A DNA stretch of 44,244 bases from JAKPCT01 sp029553165 (GCA_035359995.1 DAORZT010000017.1:1-44244); one strand, 5' to 3'. Counted from the first letter of the stretch, positions 23,051 to 31,837 are shown. The notes: generated from the letters alone by a model not told the origin. A program made the numbers and translations.

Positions 23051-24313
23051 ATGAAAACCATAGAAAAATGTAAAGTTAGATTATTATCCCGCTTTCCCGC
23101 CCTCAAGCATCAAAATTTCCGGTGTTTTCTCGCCGGACAATCGTTATCGCTCATCGGTACCTGGATGCAACGTGCGGCACAACAATGGGTGGTCTATCAA
23201 CTTACCAAGTCGCCATTGATCTTGGGTCTGGTCGGAGTCTGCCAGTTTACTCCGATGCTGCTTTTTTCGTTGTTTGCCGGAGTATTGGTAGACCGGTTCC
23301 CGAAAAAACAGTTTTTAATCGTGACGCAAAGCCTTCAAATGTTACAAGCGTTTATCTTGGCCGGTCTGTTATGGACGGGACGGATTGAGTATTGGCATAT
23401 TTTGATTCTTGCCGGCTTTTTGGGATTGACCAATACCTTTGATATGCCGACGCGGCAATCATTTTTTATCGAATTGGTTGGCAGAGAAGATCTGGTCAGT
23501 GCCATCGGTTTGAATTCAACGATTGTCAATGGGGCCAGGATTCTCGGCCCGGCGTTGGCAGGACTCTTTTTATCTACATTTGGAGCCATTGCCTGCTTTT
23601 TGTTCAATGGTTTTAGCTTTATTGCTGTTTTAATTGGGCTGTTTTTTATTCAATCCTATACGGTGACGATCCGGGCAAAAGAACAGAATGTCTTCGCCGA
23701 TATCGTTGATGGCTTAAAATATCTGTTTTCCAAACGGATTTTGGCGGACACCGTCGTGATTTTTCTCATTATGGGAATTACCGCCATGAATAGCGATATC
23801 CTGATCCCGGTATTTGCTCAAGAAACCTTTGATCTGGAGGCTGGCGGCTACAGTCTGATGCTGTCAGCCATGGGAATCGGATCGCTCCTCGGCTCTTTGT
23901 GGTTTGCCGGCAGGAAAGAAACCGGATTTCGTGGCGGGCATCTCTATTATAAAGCCCTGATGCTGGCGGTTTTTCTGATTGTGACCGGGACGATGCGTTC
24001 CTATTATCTTGCTCTGGTTGGTCTAGCGGGGATTGGTTTATGTAACATGATCTTTATGGCAACAGTTAATTCAACGATTCAACTCAATACAAGCGATACC
24101 TATCGTGGTCGTGCCGTCAGTGTTTATACAATGATTATGAATGGGATGACACCGATCGGTAATTTGGGCACCAGTCTGATCAATCAAAATTATGGTCCGG
24201 AGAATAGTTTTTTGATTTGCGGTCTTTTGTCATTATTGTCCGTGTTGATTTTATTGTTGCTTAGACGTAAAACGGCAAAGTTGACTGAATCAAGTGTTAA
24301 TGGTTTGAGTTAA
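23051..24313 (+). CDS. MFS transporter (EntS/MFS_3-like exporter)
   Basis: A 420-residue inner-membrane protein with about 12 hydrophobic segments. QNFRCFLAGQSLSLIGTWMQ, then RAAQQWVVYQLT, is the typical N-terminus of the EntS-like branch; the loop 2-3 motif VLVDRFPKKQFLI fits the MFS signature. These are usually exporters, so it may remove a spent carbon skeleton or other product of the pathway. Start ATG 23051 has a weak ribosome site and lies 27 bases after the FAD gene. It is the last gene of the operon; no clear terminator follows before the next promoter at 24395. Confidence 0.85.
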   Translation: MKTIEKCKVRLLSRFPALKHQNFRCFLAGQSLSLIGTWMQRAAQQWVVYQLTKSPLILGLVGVCQFTPMLLFSLFAGVLVDRFPKKQFLIVTQSLQMLQAFILAGLLWTGRIEYWHILILAGFLGLTNTFDMPTRQSFFIELVGREDLVSAIGLNSTIVNGARILGPALAGLFLSTFGAIACFLFNGFSFIAVLIGLFFIQSYTVTIRAKEQNVFADIVDGLKYLFSKRILADTVVIFLIMGITAMNSDILIPVFAQETFDLEAGGYSLMLSAMGIGSLLGSLWFAGRKETGFRGGHLYYKALMLAVFLIVTGTMRSYYLALVGLAGIGLCNMIFMATVNSTIQLNTSDTYRGRAVSVYTMIMNGMTPIGNLGTSLINQNYGPENSFLICGLLSLLSVLILLLLRRKTAKLTESSVNGLS

Positions 24314-24394
24314 AGCAAAGAACCGGTGGTTGCTGACATGAAGTTTCGAATTACAGTATTTTTCAAAGAGTTGTACTCAATTCCAAAATTAATG

Positions 24395-24423
24395 TTGACT
24401 AAGTTGATGTTATTACTTATAAT
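24395..24423 (+). promoter_or_regulatory. Promoter of the S-box operon, with TAAGT-N10-ACTTA dyad
   Basis: TTGACT (24395-24400), 17 bases, TATAAT (24418-24423). The spacer holds the dyad TAAGT (24400-24404)/ACTTA (24415-24419), shared with the promoter at 15048. Confidence 0.75.
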
Positions 24424-24457
24424 TTAAACAATAACTTAATTCAATATGAATAGCATA

Positions 24458-24611
24458 CTCTTATCAAGAGAAGGGGAGGGAACGGCCCGATGAACCTTCG
24501 GCAACCTACGCGCATAAGGTGCCAATTCCGTCGGGGCGACCCGAAAGATGAGAGAGGTAACCGCGATTATCAAGTGAAACCTCTTTCGATCGAAAGAGGT
24601 TTTAAATTTTG
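24458..24611 (+). ncRNA. SAM-I (S-box) riboswitch with terminator
   Basis: The conserved core is plain: CTCTTATCAAGAG, GGAGGGA, GATGAA, GGCAACC, GGTGCCAATTCC and the closing GATGAGAG. The expression platform ends in the perfect palindrome ACCTCTTTCGATCGAAAGAG plus GT (24579-24600), then TTTTAAATTTT; GAGAGGT just after the aptamer can pair with ACCTCTTT to form the antiterminator. High S-adenosylmethionine should stop transcription of metI-metC, as in Bacillus. Confidence 0.95.
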
Positions 24612-24631
24612 TTTCCGAAGGAGGAAAACAG

Positions 24632-25780
24632 ATGAAAATTGAGACCAGATTGGCCCAGGCCGGTTTGTGTACTGATCAAGCAACCGGCGCGATCAGTACC
24701 CCGATTTATCAGACAACAACTTTTCGTCATCCGGCTGTTGGGGTGAGTACCGGTTATGACTATTCCCGCACTGGTAATCCGACCCGCCAGGTACTGGAGG
24801 CAACTGTTGCGGACTTGGAACAAGGCGATCGGGGTTTTGCATTTGCTTCCGGAATGGCAGCAATCACTGCGGTTTTAATGATGTTTTCCTCGGGAGATCA
24901 TCTGTTGGTCTCTGATGATCTTTATGGCGGTACCTACCGGGTATTGGAACGGAACTTCCGGCAATTTGGCTTGAGTGTTGATTATGTCGATACTTCTGAT
25001 TTGACTGCTGTCGCCGGTAAAATTCGCTTGGGGGAGACCAAAGCGATCCTGGTGGAGACTCCGACCAATCCGTTGATGAAGATCACTGATTTGGCGGCAA
25101 TTGCAGCTTTAGCGAAACAGCACGGAATCTTAACGATCGTTGATAATACTTTCATGACCCCTTACTTACAGCGGCCATTGGAATTGGGGGCGGATATCGT
25201 ACTTCATAGCGGCAGTAAGTATTTGGGCGGCCATAATGATGTGATCTCGGGCTTGGTAGTCACAGCTGCAAAGGAATTAAGTGAGCGGATTGGTTTTATC
25301 GCCAATTCCACCGGCGCGATCCTGGGACCACAAGACAGCTGGTTGATGTTGCGGGGAATTAAAACTTTGGCCTTACGGCTGGAAAAACAGCAACAAAACG
25401 CGCAGTTTATTGCTGAATGGCTAACCCGCCAGCGTATTGTCACCAAAGTGCATTATCCGGGACTTCCCGATCATCCCAACCATGCGGTTCAGGCACGCCA
25501 AAGCAGTGGATTTGGTGCGATGCTCTCCTTTCGGGTTGCTGATCCGGATTGGGTTGCAAAAATAATCAACCGGGTTAAGATCATTACCTACGCTGAAAGT
25601 TTAGGTGGAGTTGAGACTTTGATTACTTATCCGATTAAACAGACTCATGGAGATATTCCGGCGGAAGTCCGGGAGCAGATTGGTGTCACTGCTGATTTGA
25701 TCCGGCTTTCAGTCGGGATCGAAGATGTTAATGATTTAATTGCTGATTTAGAACAGGCAATGGCAGGAGGGGAATTGTGA
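24632..25780 (+). CDS. metI: MetI-like cystathionine gamma-synthase/O-acetylhomoserine thiolyase
   Basis: A 382-residue PLP enzyme of the Cys/Met metabolism family. The Schiff-base Lys196 lies in HSGSKYLGGHND; YDYSRTGNPTR binds the cofactor phosphate of the neighbouring subunit; AFASGMAAI and VDNTFMTPYLQRPLELGADI are hallmark blocks. Sequence and order with metC under an S-box match Bacillus subtilis metIC. MetI joins an activated homoserine ester to cysteine (cystathionine) or sulfide (homocysteine). ATG 24632 follows GAAGGAGG. The stop overlaps the start of the next gene (TGATG). This is where sulfur released by the upstream pathway would enter methionine. Confidence 0.9.
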   Translation: MKIETRLAQAGLCTDQATGAISTPIYQTTTFRHPAVGVSTGYDYSRTGNPTRQVLEATVADLEQGDRGFAFASGMAAITAVLMMFSSGDHLLVSDDLYGGTYRVLERNFRQFGLSVDYVDTSDLTAVAGKIRLGETKAILVETPTNPLMKITDLAAIAALAKQHGILTIVDNTFMTPYLQRPLELGADIVLHSGSKYLGGHNDVISGLVVTAAKELSERIGFIANSTGAILGPQDSWLMLRGIKTLALRLEKQQQNAQFIAEWLTRQRIVTKVHYPGLPDHPNHAVQARQSSGFGAMLSFRVADPDWVAKIINRVKIITYAESLGGVETLITYPIKQTHGDIPAEVREQIGVTADLIRLSVGIEDVNDLIADLEQAMAGGEL

Positions 25781-26904
25781 TGAAATATGGTACTTTGATT
25801 TTGCACAACGGAAACGAGATTGAACCACATACCGGAGCTTTGAGTATTCCTATTTATCAGGCATCAACCTTTCACCAGCATGATATCGACCATCCGGGAA
25901 AGTATGAATACTCTCGTTCAGGAAACCCAACCCGGGAAGCGCTGGAACGGACATTGGCAGCGCTTGAAAATGGTACACGGGGCTTTGCGTTTGCTTCGGG
26001 GATGGCGGCAACTTCATCGGCTTTAGCGATTTTGAAGCAGGGAGACCATGTTATTGCCCCGGAAGATCTTTATGGCGGTTCTTACCGGATTCTGACCCGG
26101 TTCTTTACCGAGTTTGGAATTGAGACTACATTTGTTGATATGACCCAGCTGGACAATGTCCGGGAGGCGATCCGGTCAAACACCAAAGCAATCTTTCTGG
26201 AGACTCCGTCCAATCCGTTACTGAAAATTACGGATATCGCCGGGGTGGTGGCAATTGCCAAAGAACACAATTTGATCACGATGATTGACAATACATTCAT
26301 GTCGCCGTATTATCAACGCCCGCTTGATTTGGGAGTGGATATCGTGATTCACAGTGCCACTAAATTCTTAGGTGGTCATAGCGACGTTATCGGTGGAGCG
26401 GTGATTACCAAATCAGAGGCGTTGGCTGCGAAGATCTATTTTGTCCAAAACGGTTTTGGAGCAGTCTTGGGACCACAGGATTGCTGGCTGGTGCATCGGG
26501 GGATCAAAACCTTACGGGCCAGGATGGAGTTTCAGCAACAAGCGGCATTAAAGATTGCTGCCTGGTTAAAAGAGCAGTCTTGGGTGACTGACGTTTATTA
26601 TCCCGGTTTACCGGAGCATCCTGGTTATGAGGTACAGCAAAGACAGGCATCAGGATTTGGTGCGGTATTGTCGTTTAAAACTGATACGGTAGAACGGGCA
26701 CTGCAGATCATGAAGCGGGTCCAACTCTGGTCGGTAGCCGTAAGTCTGGGAGGGGTCGAATCAATCTTATCATATCCGGCCAAGATGTCTCATGCATCGA
26801 TCCCGAAGCCCGAACGGGAGCGGTTGGGAATAACCGACAATCTGATCCGTTTATCAGTTGGTCTGGAAGAACCCGATGATCTAATCGATGATTTAAAAAG
26901 ATAA
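25780..26904 (+). CDS. metC: Cystathionine beta-lyase (MetC-like)
   Basis: A 374-residue PLP enzyme, paralogous to the preceding one. Schiff-base Lys195 in HSATKFLGGHSD; YEYSRSGNPTREALERTLAA; AFASGMAATSSA. By position and similarity it is the lyase that converts cystathionine to homocysteine, though gamma-lyase activity cannot be excluded by sequence alone. ATG 25780 overlaps the metI stop and is preferred over GTG 25777; CAGGAGGGG provides the ribosome site. Expression is under the S-box riboswitch at 24458. No terminator is evident before the cysK promoter. Confidence 0.87.
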   Translation: MKYGTLILHNGNEIEPHTGALSIPIYQASTFHQHDIDHPGKYEYSRSGNPTREALERTLAALENGTRGFAFASGMAATSSALAILKQGDHVIAPEDLYGGSYRILTRFFTEFGIETTFVDMTQLDNVREAIRSNTKAIFLETPSNPLLKITDIAGVVAIAKEHNLITMIDNTFMSPYYQRPLDLGVDIVIHSATKFLGGHSDVIGGAVITKSEALAAKIYFVQNGFGAVLGPQDCWLVHRGIKTLRARMEFQQQAALKIAAWLKEQSWVTDVYYPGLPEHPGYEVQQRQASGFGAVLSFKTDTVERALQIMKRVQLWSVAVSLGGVESILSYPAKMSHASIPKPERERLGITDNLIRLSVGLEEPDDLIDDLKR

Positions 26905-26932
26905 TTTTTGGTAAAATCTTTAGTTCTTATAA

Positions 26933-26992
26933 TTGACAAGAAGAGAATTCCATAGTAAGATATTAATAACCTAGTAAGTTTATAGGAATACT
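26933..26992 (+). promoter_or_regulatory. cysK promoter and CymR-type operator
   Basis: TTGACA (26933-26938), 17 bases, TAAGAT (26956-26961). AGTAAGTTTATAGGAATACT (26973-26992) lies about 5-25 bases past the expected start point and is nearly identical to the cymR site; TATAGGAATACT is exact in both. A bound repressor would act as a block or exclude polymerase. Confidence 0.75.
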
Positions 26993-27024
26993 AATAGTTT
27001 GATTTTTAAAGGAGGTAGACTTAA

Positions 27025-27960
27025 ATGGCTGCAATTGCTCAAAATTTAACGGACCTGATTGGAAATACCCCGCTACTGGAGCTTTCGCAATATAATCGTA
27101 ATCATAACTTAGCAGCAAGGCTGATTGCCAAATTAGAGTATTTTAATCCTGCCGGCAGTGTCAAAGACCGGATTGGTTATGCGATGATCAAAAGTGCTGA
27201 AGAACAGGGACTGCTCAATAGAGATTCGGTGATCATCGAGCCAACCAGCGGCAATACCGGGATTGCGCTTGCTTTTGTAGCGGCAGCGCGTGGTTATCGG
27301 CTGATTTTGACGATGCCGGAGACGATGAGTATTGAACGGCGTAATCTCTTAAAAGCCTTGGGCGCTGAGCTGGTGTTAACTCCCGGAGCGGAAGGGATGA
27401 AAGGAGCAATTAAGAAGGCTGAAGAATTGGCGGCTGCAACTCCGAACTCGTTTACGCCCAATCAGTTTAAGAACCCGGCCAACCCGGAGATTCACCGTAA
27501 AACAACTGCTGAAGAAGTTTGGAGAGATACCGACGGAAAAGTGGATATTTTCGTTGGCGGTGTCGGTACCGGTGGAACAATAACGGGAGTCGGCGAAGTC
27601 CTCAAACAGAAGAACCCAAATATCAAAATTGTTGCAGTTGAACCCTATGATTCGCCTGTGTTATCAGGCGGAAATCCGGGTCCGCATAAAATTCAGGGAA
27701 TTGGCGCCGGATTTGTACCGGATATCTTAAATCGTTCAGTGATCGATGAGATCTTTAAGGTTAAAAATGAAGAAGCATTTGAGACCGCCCGCCAACTCGC
27801 CAAAAATGAAGGCTTATTGGTTGGAATCTCATCCGGGGCAGCCGCCTTTGCTGCCACTGAGATTGCCAAACGGCCTGAGAATGCGGGGAAAACTATTGTC
27901 GTATTGTTACCGGATACCGGCGAACGGTATCTGTCAACGGTCTTATTCCAAGAAGCATAA
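27025..27960 (+). CDS. cysK: Cysteine synthase (O-acetylserine sulfhydrylase A)
   Basis: A 311-residue PLP enzyme forming cysteine from O-acetylserine and sulfide. Lys47 in AGSVKDRIG binds PLP; TSGNTGIALA binds the substrate carboxylate; GVGTGGTITGVGEVL holds the phosphate; all are intact. In Bacillus, CysK also forms the signalling complex with CymR, and here its promoter carries the same operator as cymR. ATG 27025 follows AAAGGAGGT. A long terminator closes the gene. It marks the exit point of the presumed sulfur pathway. Confidence 0.95.
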   Translation: MAAIAQNLTDLIGNTPLLELSQYNRNHNLAARLIAKLEYFNPAGSVKDRIGYAMIKSAEEQGLLNRDSVIIEPTSGNTGIALAFVAAARGYRLILTMPETMSIERRNLLKALGAELVLTPGAEGMKGAIKKAEELAAATPNSFTPNQFKNPANPEIHRKTTAEEVWRDTDGKVDIFVGGVGTGGTITGVGEVLKQKNPNIKIVAVEPYDSPVLSGGNPGPHKIQGIGAGFVPDILNRSVIDEIFKVKNEEAFETARQLAKNEGLLVGISSGAAAFAATEIAKRPENAGKTIVVLLPDTGERYLSTVLFQEA

Positions 27961-27993
27961 TCCTCCATCCAACATTGCCAATGTTGTTTGCCT

Positions 27994-28032
27994 AAAAAGA
28001 AGATTAAATTGGATATTTAATCTTCTTTTTTG
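27994..28032 (+). terminator. Terminator after cysK
   Basis: AAGAAGATTAAAT-tgg-ATATTTAATCTTCTT with six T after and A-rich sequence before, so it can act in both directions. Confidence 0.85.
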
Positions 28033-28136
28033 TTATTAAGTTTCGGTTTTTAGAAATTTCTTCCTCAAAAAGAGGAATTTTTAGATTAATAATAAATATT
28101 ACTACTGAAATTGATTGGATGTGATCAAGTCGTATT

Positions 28137-28936
28137 ATGAGTGCGATGAATGCAATACAAAGAATTGTGCCTAGTATTGGAAGTCCCGAGGACATGACAG
28201 CCCGTCTGGTTGCCCGGTTGACGGAGAGTGGGGCTCAGAATTAGAAGGGGCATCGGAACATCAAATTAATGAACTAAAAGCAGTCTTAAAACTTGAAGCA
28301 CAAGGGTATGATTTTCCAAAGGAGTATGTATCATATCTAAAAAATATGGGAAAAAGAGATGGTGGACTGTTGTCAGAGTGGTGCGGTGGAATAACTGCAA
28401 TTGATCAATTGATTGAATTATATCCGCAGTTAAATATTGACGATCCAATAAACAGTTTTTTATTTGGCATTAATGATCTGTATTCGACGGAATATTATAT
28501 AACTTTTACTGCGAGTGGTAAACATTTTATTACTAGTAATTTTGATGAAGATTACAATACTGATGGCCTGGCGGAAAACTTTGAAAAGTTATTGTTTCAA
28601 ATCGCTTTTGAAAAATATGAACAGAAGTATTTCAAAGAAGTTTTTCATTTTCGTAATGGGAGAAAGGAATATGAAGCGTCTGGGCTCAATCACGTAACTA
28701 ATGATCGGTTTTCTGAAGTTACTCGATGTGCTGATAGATTTTTATTAAAAAAAGTGTGGTTTTCTGATAAATGGCACTATATAGCATGTAATAATGATTG
28801 CACAATGTATGTGAAAGTTGATTATGCTGTTGAAGGATTTATTGCAGGAAAGAGTAAAGCTGACATTGAACAGATAGGTAATGAAATCTGCGAATTACTG
28901 GAGCAAAACCCCTGGTGTATGTTGCCTCAAAGATGA
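28137..28936 (+). pseudogene. SMI1/KNR4 (SUKH)-like protein gene with 5' frameshift
   Basis: ATG 28137 opens a 35-codon frame ending at 28244 (DMTARLVARLTESG...). From about 28235 the frame shifted by one base continues GSELEGASEHQINELKAVLK, then YDFPKEYVSYLKNMGKRDGG, and runs to 28936. The join ARLxESG|GSELxGASExxIxELK reproduces the usual start of SUKH-superfamily proteins, so I read one frameshifted gene of about 260 residues. SUKH proteins often serve as immunity proteins of contact-dependent or polymorphic toxins; no toxin is visible. An ATG at 28346 would give an unbroken 196-residue product lacking the first helix. The 3' end runs into a flavodoxin-like fragment. AT-rich accessory DNA. 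Confidence 0.5.
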
Positions 28937-29242
28937 TATGGCAGCGATTATTGATAAACTATTAAAATCGGATGTGATTGTCTGGAGTTTTCCACTCTAT
29001 TTTTACAGTATTCCTTCACGGCTAAAAGCGCTTATCGATAGACAATTGCCAATGTCTTACCGTTTATGGCAAGAGAAAGCGAAAGCGGCAACCATCCCAG
29101 TCGTTATGACCTGTCAGGGAAAAAATATGTAGTAATCTCTACCTGCGGATTTTATACACCAGTTGGCAATTATAACGCTGTTGATGAGCAGTTTACGAGA
29201 ATGTATGGTAAAGACGGTTACACGTCTCTATACAGCCTGTAA
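28905..29242 (+). pseudogene. Flavodoxin-fold NAD(P)H/FMN reductase fragment, frameshifted
   Basis: The translation KTPGVCCLKDDMAAIIDKLL, SDVIVWSFPLYFYSIPSRLK, ALIDRQLPMSY is the central part of the flavodoxin-like FMN reductase family (PLYxxSxPxxLKxxIDR contacts FMN). The frame breaks near 29090; in a shifted frame it continues HPSRYDLSGKKYVVISTCGF, YTPVGNYNAVDEQF, to a stop at 29242. The N-terminal FMN-phosphate loop is missing, replaced by the SUKH-like gene whose last codons overlap this fragment, and the C-terminus is short. It is dead. Confidence 0.6.
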
Positions 29243-29326
29243 CCAAAAATTACAGGCATTGATTATTTATCTATTTAATGTTAATATTTTATGCATATTT
29301 ATAAATTTTGGAAAAGGTGGATTAAA

Positions 29327-30229
29327 ATGAAGAAGTTATTGATATTGTTGGTAGTAACATTCTTAGGCTTACAACTGCTGGGTTGTTCTGGGTCTAAATC
29401 TAACTCAAATACAAATCCAAGCAAAAACCCAAATACAAATTTAAATTCTAACCCAAACACTAATCCTACCTCTAATCCAACAAACTAAGATCCAGGTGTT
29501 GTCAATATTGGTGATGTTGTCGAATTAAAAGATATTCAAAAAGTTAATCTACAACAATCAAATGAAATAAGGATTATTAATAAATCAGGTGCTATAAGTG
29601 TTAATGGTGCTTCAGAAATTGATAATCAAGTTGTTATGAATATTACTAAAATAGTGAGAGGGAAAGACGGTAAGGACCTTACAGAGTTTGCTAACCAGAT
29701 TTCTGTTGATGTCAAGAATACCGGAAATTATTTAGAAATAGTTGCTGTGATTCCCGAAGCTAAGCCTTCTTATGTTGGTACCGTTTCCGTAAATATTGAC
29801 CTATCTGTTCCTAAAAATTTGTTGAAAAAGCTTAATGTAGATATTGATAATGGGACATTACAATGTTCTAATTTAAATACTGCTATTAAGGCTAGTGTAC
29901 TAAATGGCAGTATTGATCTGACCAATCTGGTTTTAGTAAGTAATTCAGATCTGATTACAACCAATGGTCCAATTTCTGCAGATATTGTTGATTTAGTAGG
30001 TGAAGGTGATGTTATTTTAAAAACTGGAAACGGTGATATTGTTACTACACTGACTAATACAGTCACAGCAAATGTAAATTTAAGTACTTTAAATGGTTCT
30101 ATCTCTTATAACATACCTATGAATATTATTTCAAAGGAATCTAAAAATGTTCTTGGAAGGTTGAATGAGGGAGGGACGAGGCTCTCAATGGAGACTAAAA
30201 ATGGTAATATTCAATTAAATAGTAGGTAA
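29327..30229 (+). pseudogene. DUF4097-like surface lipoprotein gene interrupted by one in-frame stop
   Basis: ATG 29327 (after AAAAGGTGGATTAAA) starts a lipoprotein: signal peptide and lipobox LLGC at about residues 16-19, then an Asn/Pro/Thr-rich linker with NPNTNPTSNPTN. A TAA at 29486-29488 stops it, yet the same frame continues without a break for 247 codons (DPGVVNIGDVVELKDIQKVN onward) to 30229. That part has the repeating short-strand pattern VLNGSIDLTN, TTNGPISADI, KTGNGDIVTT, STLNGSISYN, TKNGNIQLNS, typical of DUF4097 beta-helix adhesin-like proteins. A single base change or sequencing error explains the stop. An internal ATG at 29636 would yield a product without a signal peptide and is unlikely to be used. 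Confidence 0.7.
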
Positions 30230-30262
30230 TTTATTTATCAGATTTTGCTGTAAAAAAGTATA

Positions 30263-30295
30263 AAAGGCCTCCAATTAAAGGAGACCTTAAATTTA
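30263..30295 (+). terminator. Bidirectional terminator
   Basis: AAGGCCTCC-aattaaa-GGAGACCTT (one bulge) flanked by A-rich and T-rich tracts between two convergent genes; it can serve both strands. Confidence 0.6.
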
Positions 30296-30322
30296 GTTTT
30301 ATTGTTGAGATATCAATTTACT

Positions 30323-31375
30323 TTAATCTTTTAAAAATACGAGCTCACTGTTTTGGAAAGAATATTTTTTACCGTCATCGGTAAACTGCAGGGTGCATTT
30401 TTTCAAATTAACCAGGTTCATGAACTCTTTATGCAGTTGTTCGTCTTGGCCTTCTTCAAATGATAAGTAGCCTGCGATCGCAATTTTCCTTAAGTATAAG
30501 TTCTTTTCGTGAGGATAGTCCAATTCGCCGAAACTGGTGATTGCGCTTTGATACGTTTTGCTGGCTTGTAAATACTTGGCTACGCCTTCCTCGCTCATAG
30601 TGTCGACATTGATTACTTTGAAATCATTATCAATAATTGATTTGGTGGACTTACCCCATTCATAAACCTGATAGGTTGTGTTTGAATGGTAGCCGGGTTT
30701 GGTAGAAACATATTTGTTATCCCCTTTTTCTGTCCGGGAATATGATTGAGATTTTACTGCAAAGATGTAATGATTATCTGCTAGTTTATGAATGGTATGA
30801 ATTAGGACCCGCTCGCCGGTATAGATCTTCGCTAACTTTGATGTATTATTAAATTTAGTCGCATACACGACTAATTTCCCGTCTTCGTCTTGGGTACGGA
30901 CTTTAAATTCGGTTATTTCATTAGGAGAAGTAATTGCCAGACCTTCAAAATAGGTAACTACCAATACGTCTTTGGTGCCAGTTACAGAATACTTTTCAAT
31001 GGGGAGTCCGTATTTCTGACCAACATAGAATGATGTTGGCCGGTTTAAGATCCTTAACCCATCCTTAACGTAGATGATTACTCTGGTGACGTCGTTGTCT
31101 TTCTTATTTTTCAATGAAGGGCCGACATGATCATACTTGACGGTTTGGATGTCCAATACCTCAAACTTCATGTTCTTTACATAATCTTCGGTTGGTCTTT
31201 GCTGCCGTTCCTCTTCCAGCAGTTCTTTGGTCAATGCTCCACTATTATTGACTGCTGCTTGTGAAGTTTGAGAATTATTTTTGGAAGTTTCGTTGGTATT
31301 GACCATACCGCAACCTGCTAATGTTGCCGTCAATAAAGTTGATAAGATCAGAATTCCTAAAATTTTGCGCATCAT
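30323..31375 (-). CDS. Hypothetical lipoprotein
   Basis: A 350-residue protein starting MMRKILGILILSTLLTATLA followed by GC: a lipoprotein signal with lipobox TLAGC, so the mature protein is lipid-anchored outside the membrane. The longer open frame (to 31489) is rejected because the ATG pair at 31375/31372 follows GAGAGGAAG on the minus strand and begins the signal peptide. After a Ser/Asn/Thr-rich linker the body has no motif I recognise; FKVRTQDEDGKLVVYATKFN and YSFQNSELVFLKD suggest a strand-rich fold. No operon partner. Function unknown. Confidence 0.7.
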   Translation of the reverse strand: MMRKILGILILSTLLTATLAGCGMVNTNETSKNNSQTSQAAVNNSGALTKELLEEERQQRPTEDYVKNMKFEVLDIQTVKYDHVGPSLKNKKDNDVTRVIIYVKDGLRILNRPTSFYVGQKYGLPIEKYSVTGTKDVLVVTYFEGLAITSPNEITEFKVRTQDEDGKLVVYATKFNNTSKLAKIYTGERVLIHTIHKLADNHYIFAVKSQSYSRTEKGDNKYVSTKPGYHSNTTYQVYEWGKSTKSIIDNDFKVINVDTMSEEGVAKYLQASKTYQSAITSFGELDYPHEKNLYLRKIAIAGYLSFEEGQDEQLHKEFMNLVNLKKCTLQFTDDGKKYSFQNSELVFLKD

Positions 31376-31530
31376 AATCTTCCTCTCATAAATCATAGTT
31401 GCCATATTTAAGTTTACAGTAAAATTAGGACTGGGAACTATCCTAAGAGTGATGATCTCTATAATAAAGCAAATGAACGAGAATTGCAATCTAAAACAAT
31501 TATTAATTGTTTACTTTCTTTTCGCCTTAA

Positions 31531-31837
31531 TTGACAGCAAATAAAATAATCTATATAATAAATATTAGGTTATTTTAAGAAAGGGTAAGGTATTAGCAGA
31601 AAATGAAGCACTAATCCACTTCCAGATTTATCAAAATGTAACCGTAGTTTTAGCCGGTCCCAGACGGCTTAATGGGTGTGCATTTAAACTGATGAGTGGA
31701 TAGTGTTCGTCTGATTGTTGATAGCTTTTTTATAGACAAACTTTGTTTTTGTTACTTTAATTTGATAGGTTTGTAGGTTTTATCGCTCTGACACTATCCT
31801 CTCTTTAATTAATTATGATTAATTAGGAGGGGTTTTT
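31531..31837 (+). promoter_or_regulatory. ABC-F promoter and 270-base leader
   Basis: TTGACA (31531-31536), 17 bases, TATAAT (31554-31559): a perfect consensus promoter. The transcript would have a leader of about 270 bases with AGCCG/CGGCT near 31650, a long-range pair GGATAGTGT (31698-31706)/ACACTATCC (31791-31799), a TTAATTAAT-tatg-ATTAATTA hairpin abutting the ribosome site, and a three-codon frame (ATG AAG CAC TAA) near 31603. Long structured leaders are common before antibiotic-response ABC-F genes and usually act by attenuation. Confidence 0.6.

Noticed and set aside
31376..31489. N-terminal extension of the lipoprotein gene at 30323
   Set aside because: A ribosome site and a perfect lipoprotein signal begin at 31375; the extension lies in the upstream non-coding region.
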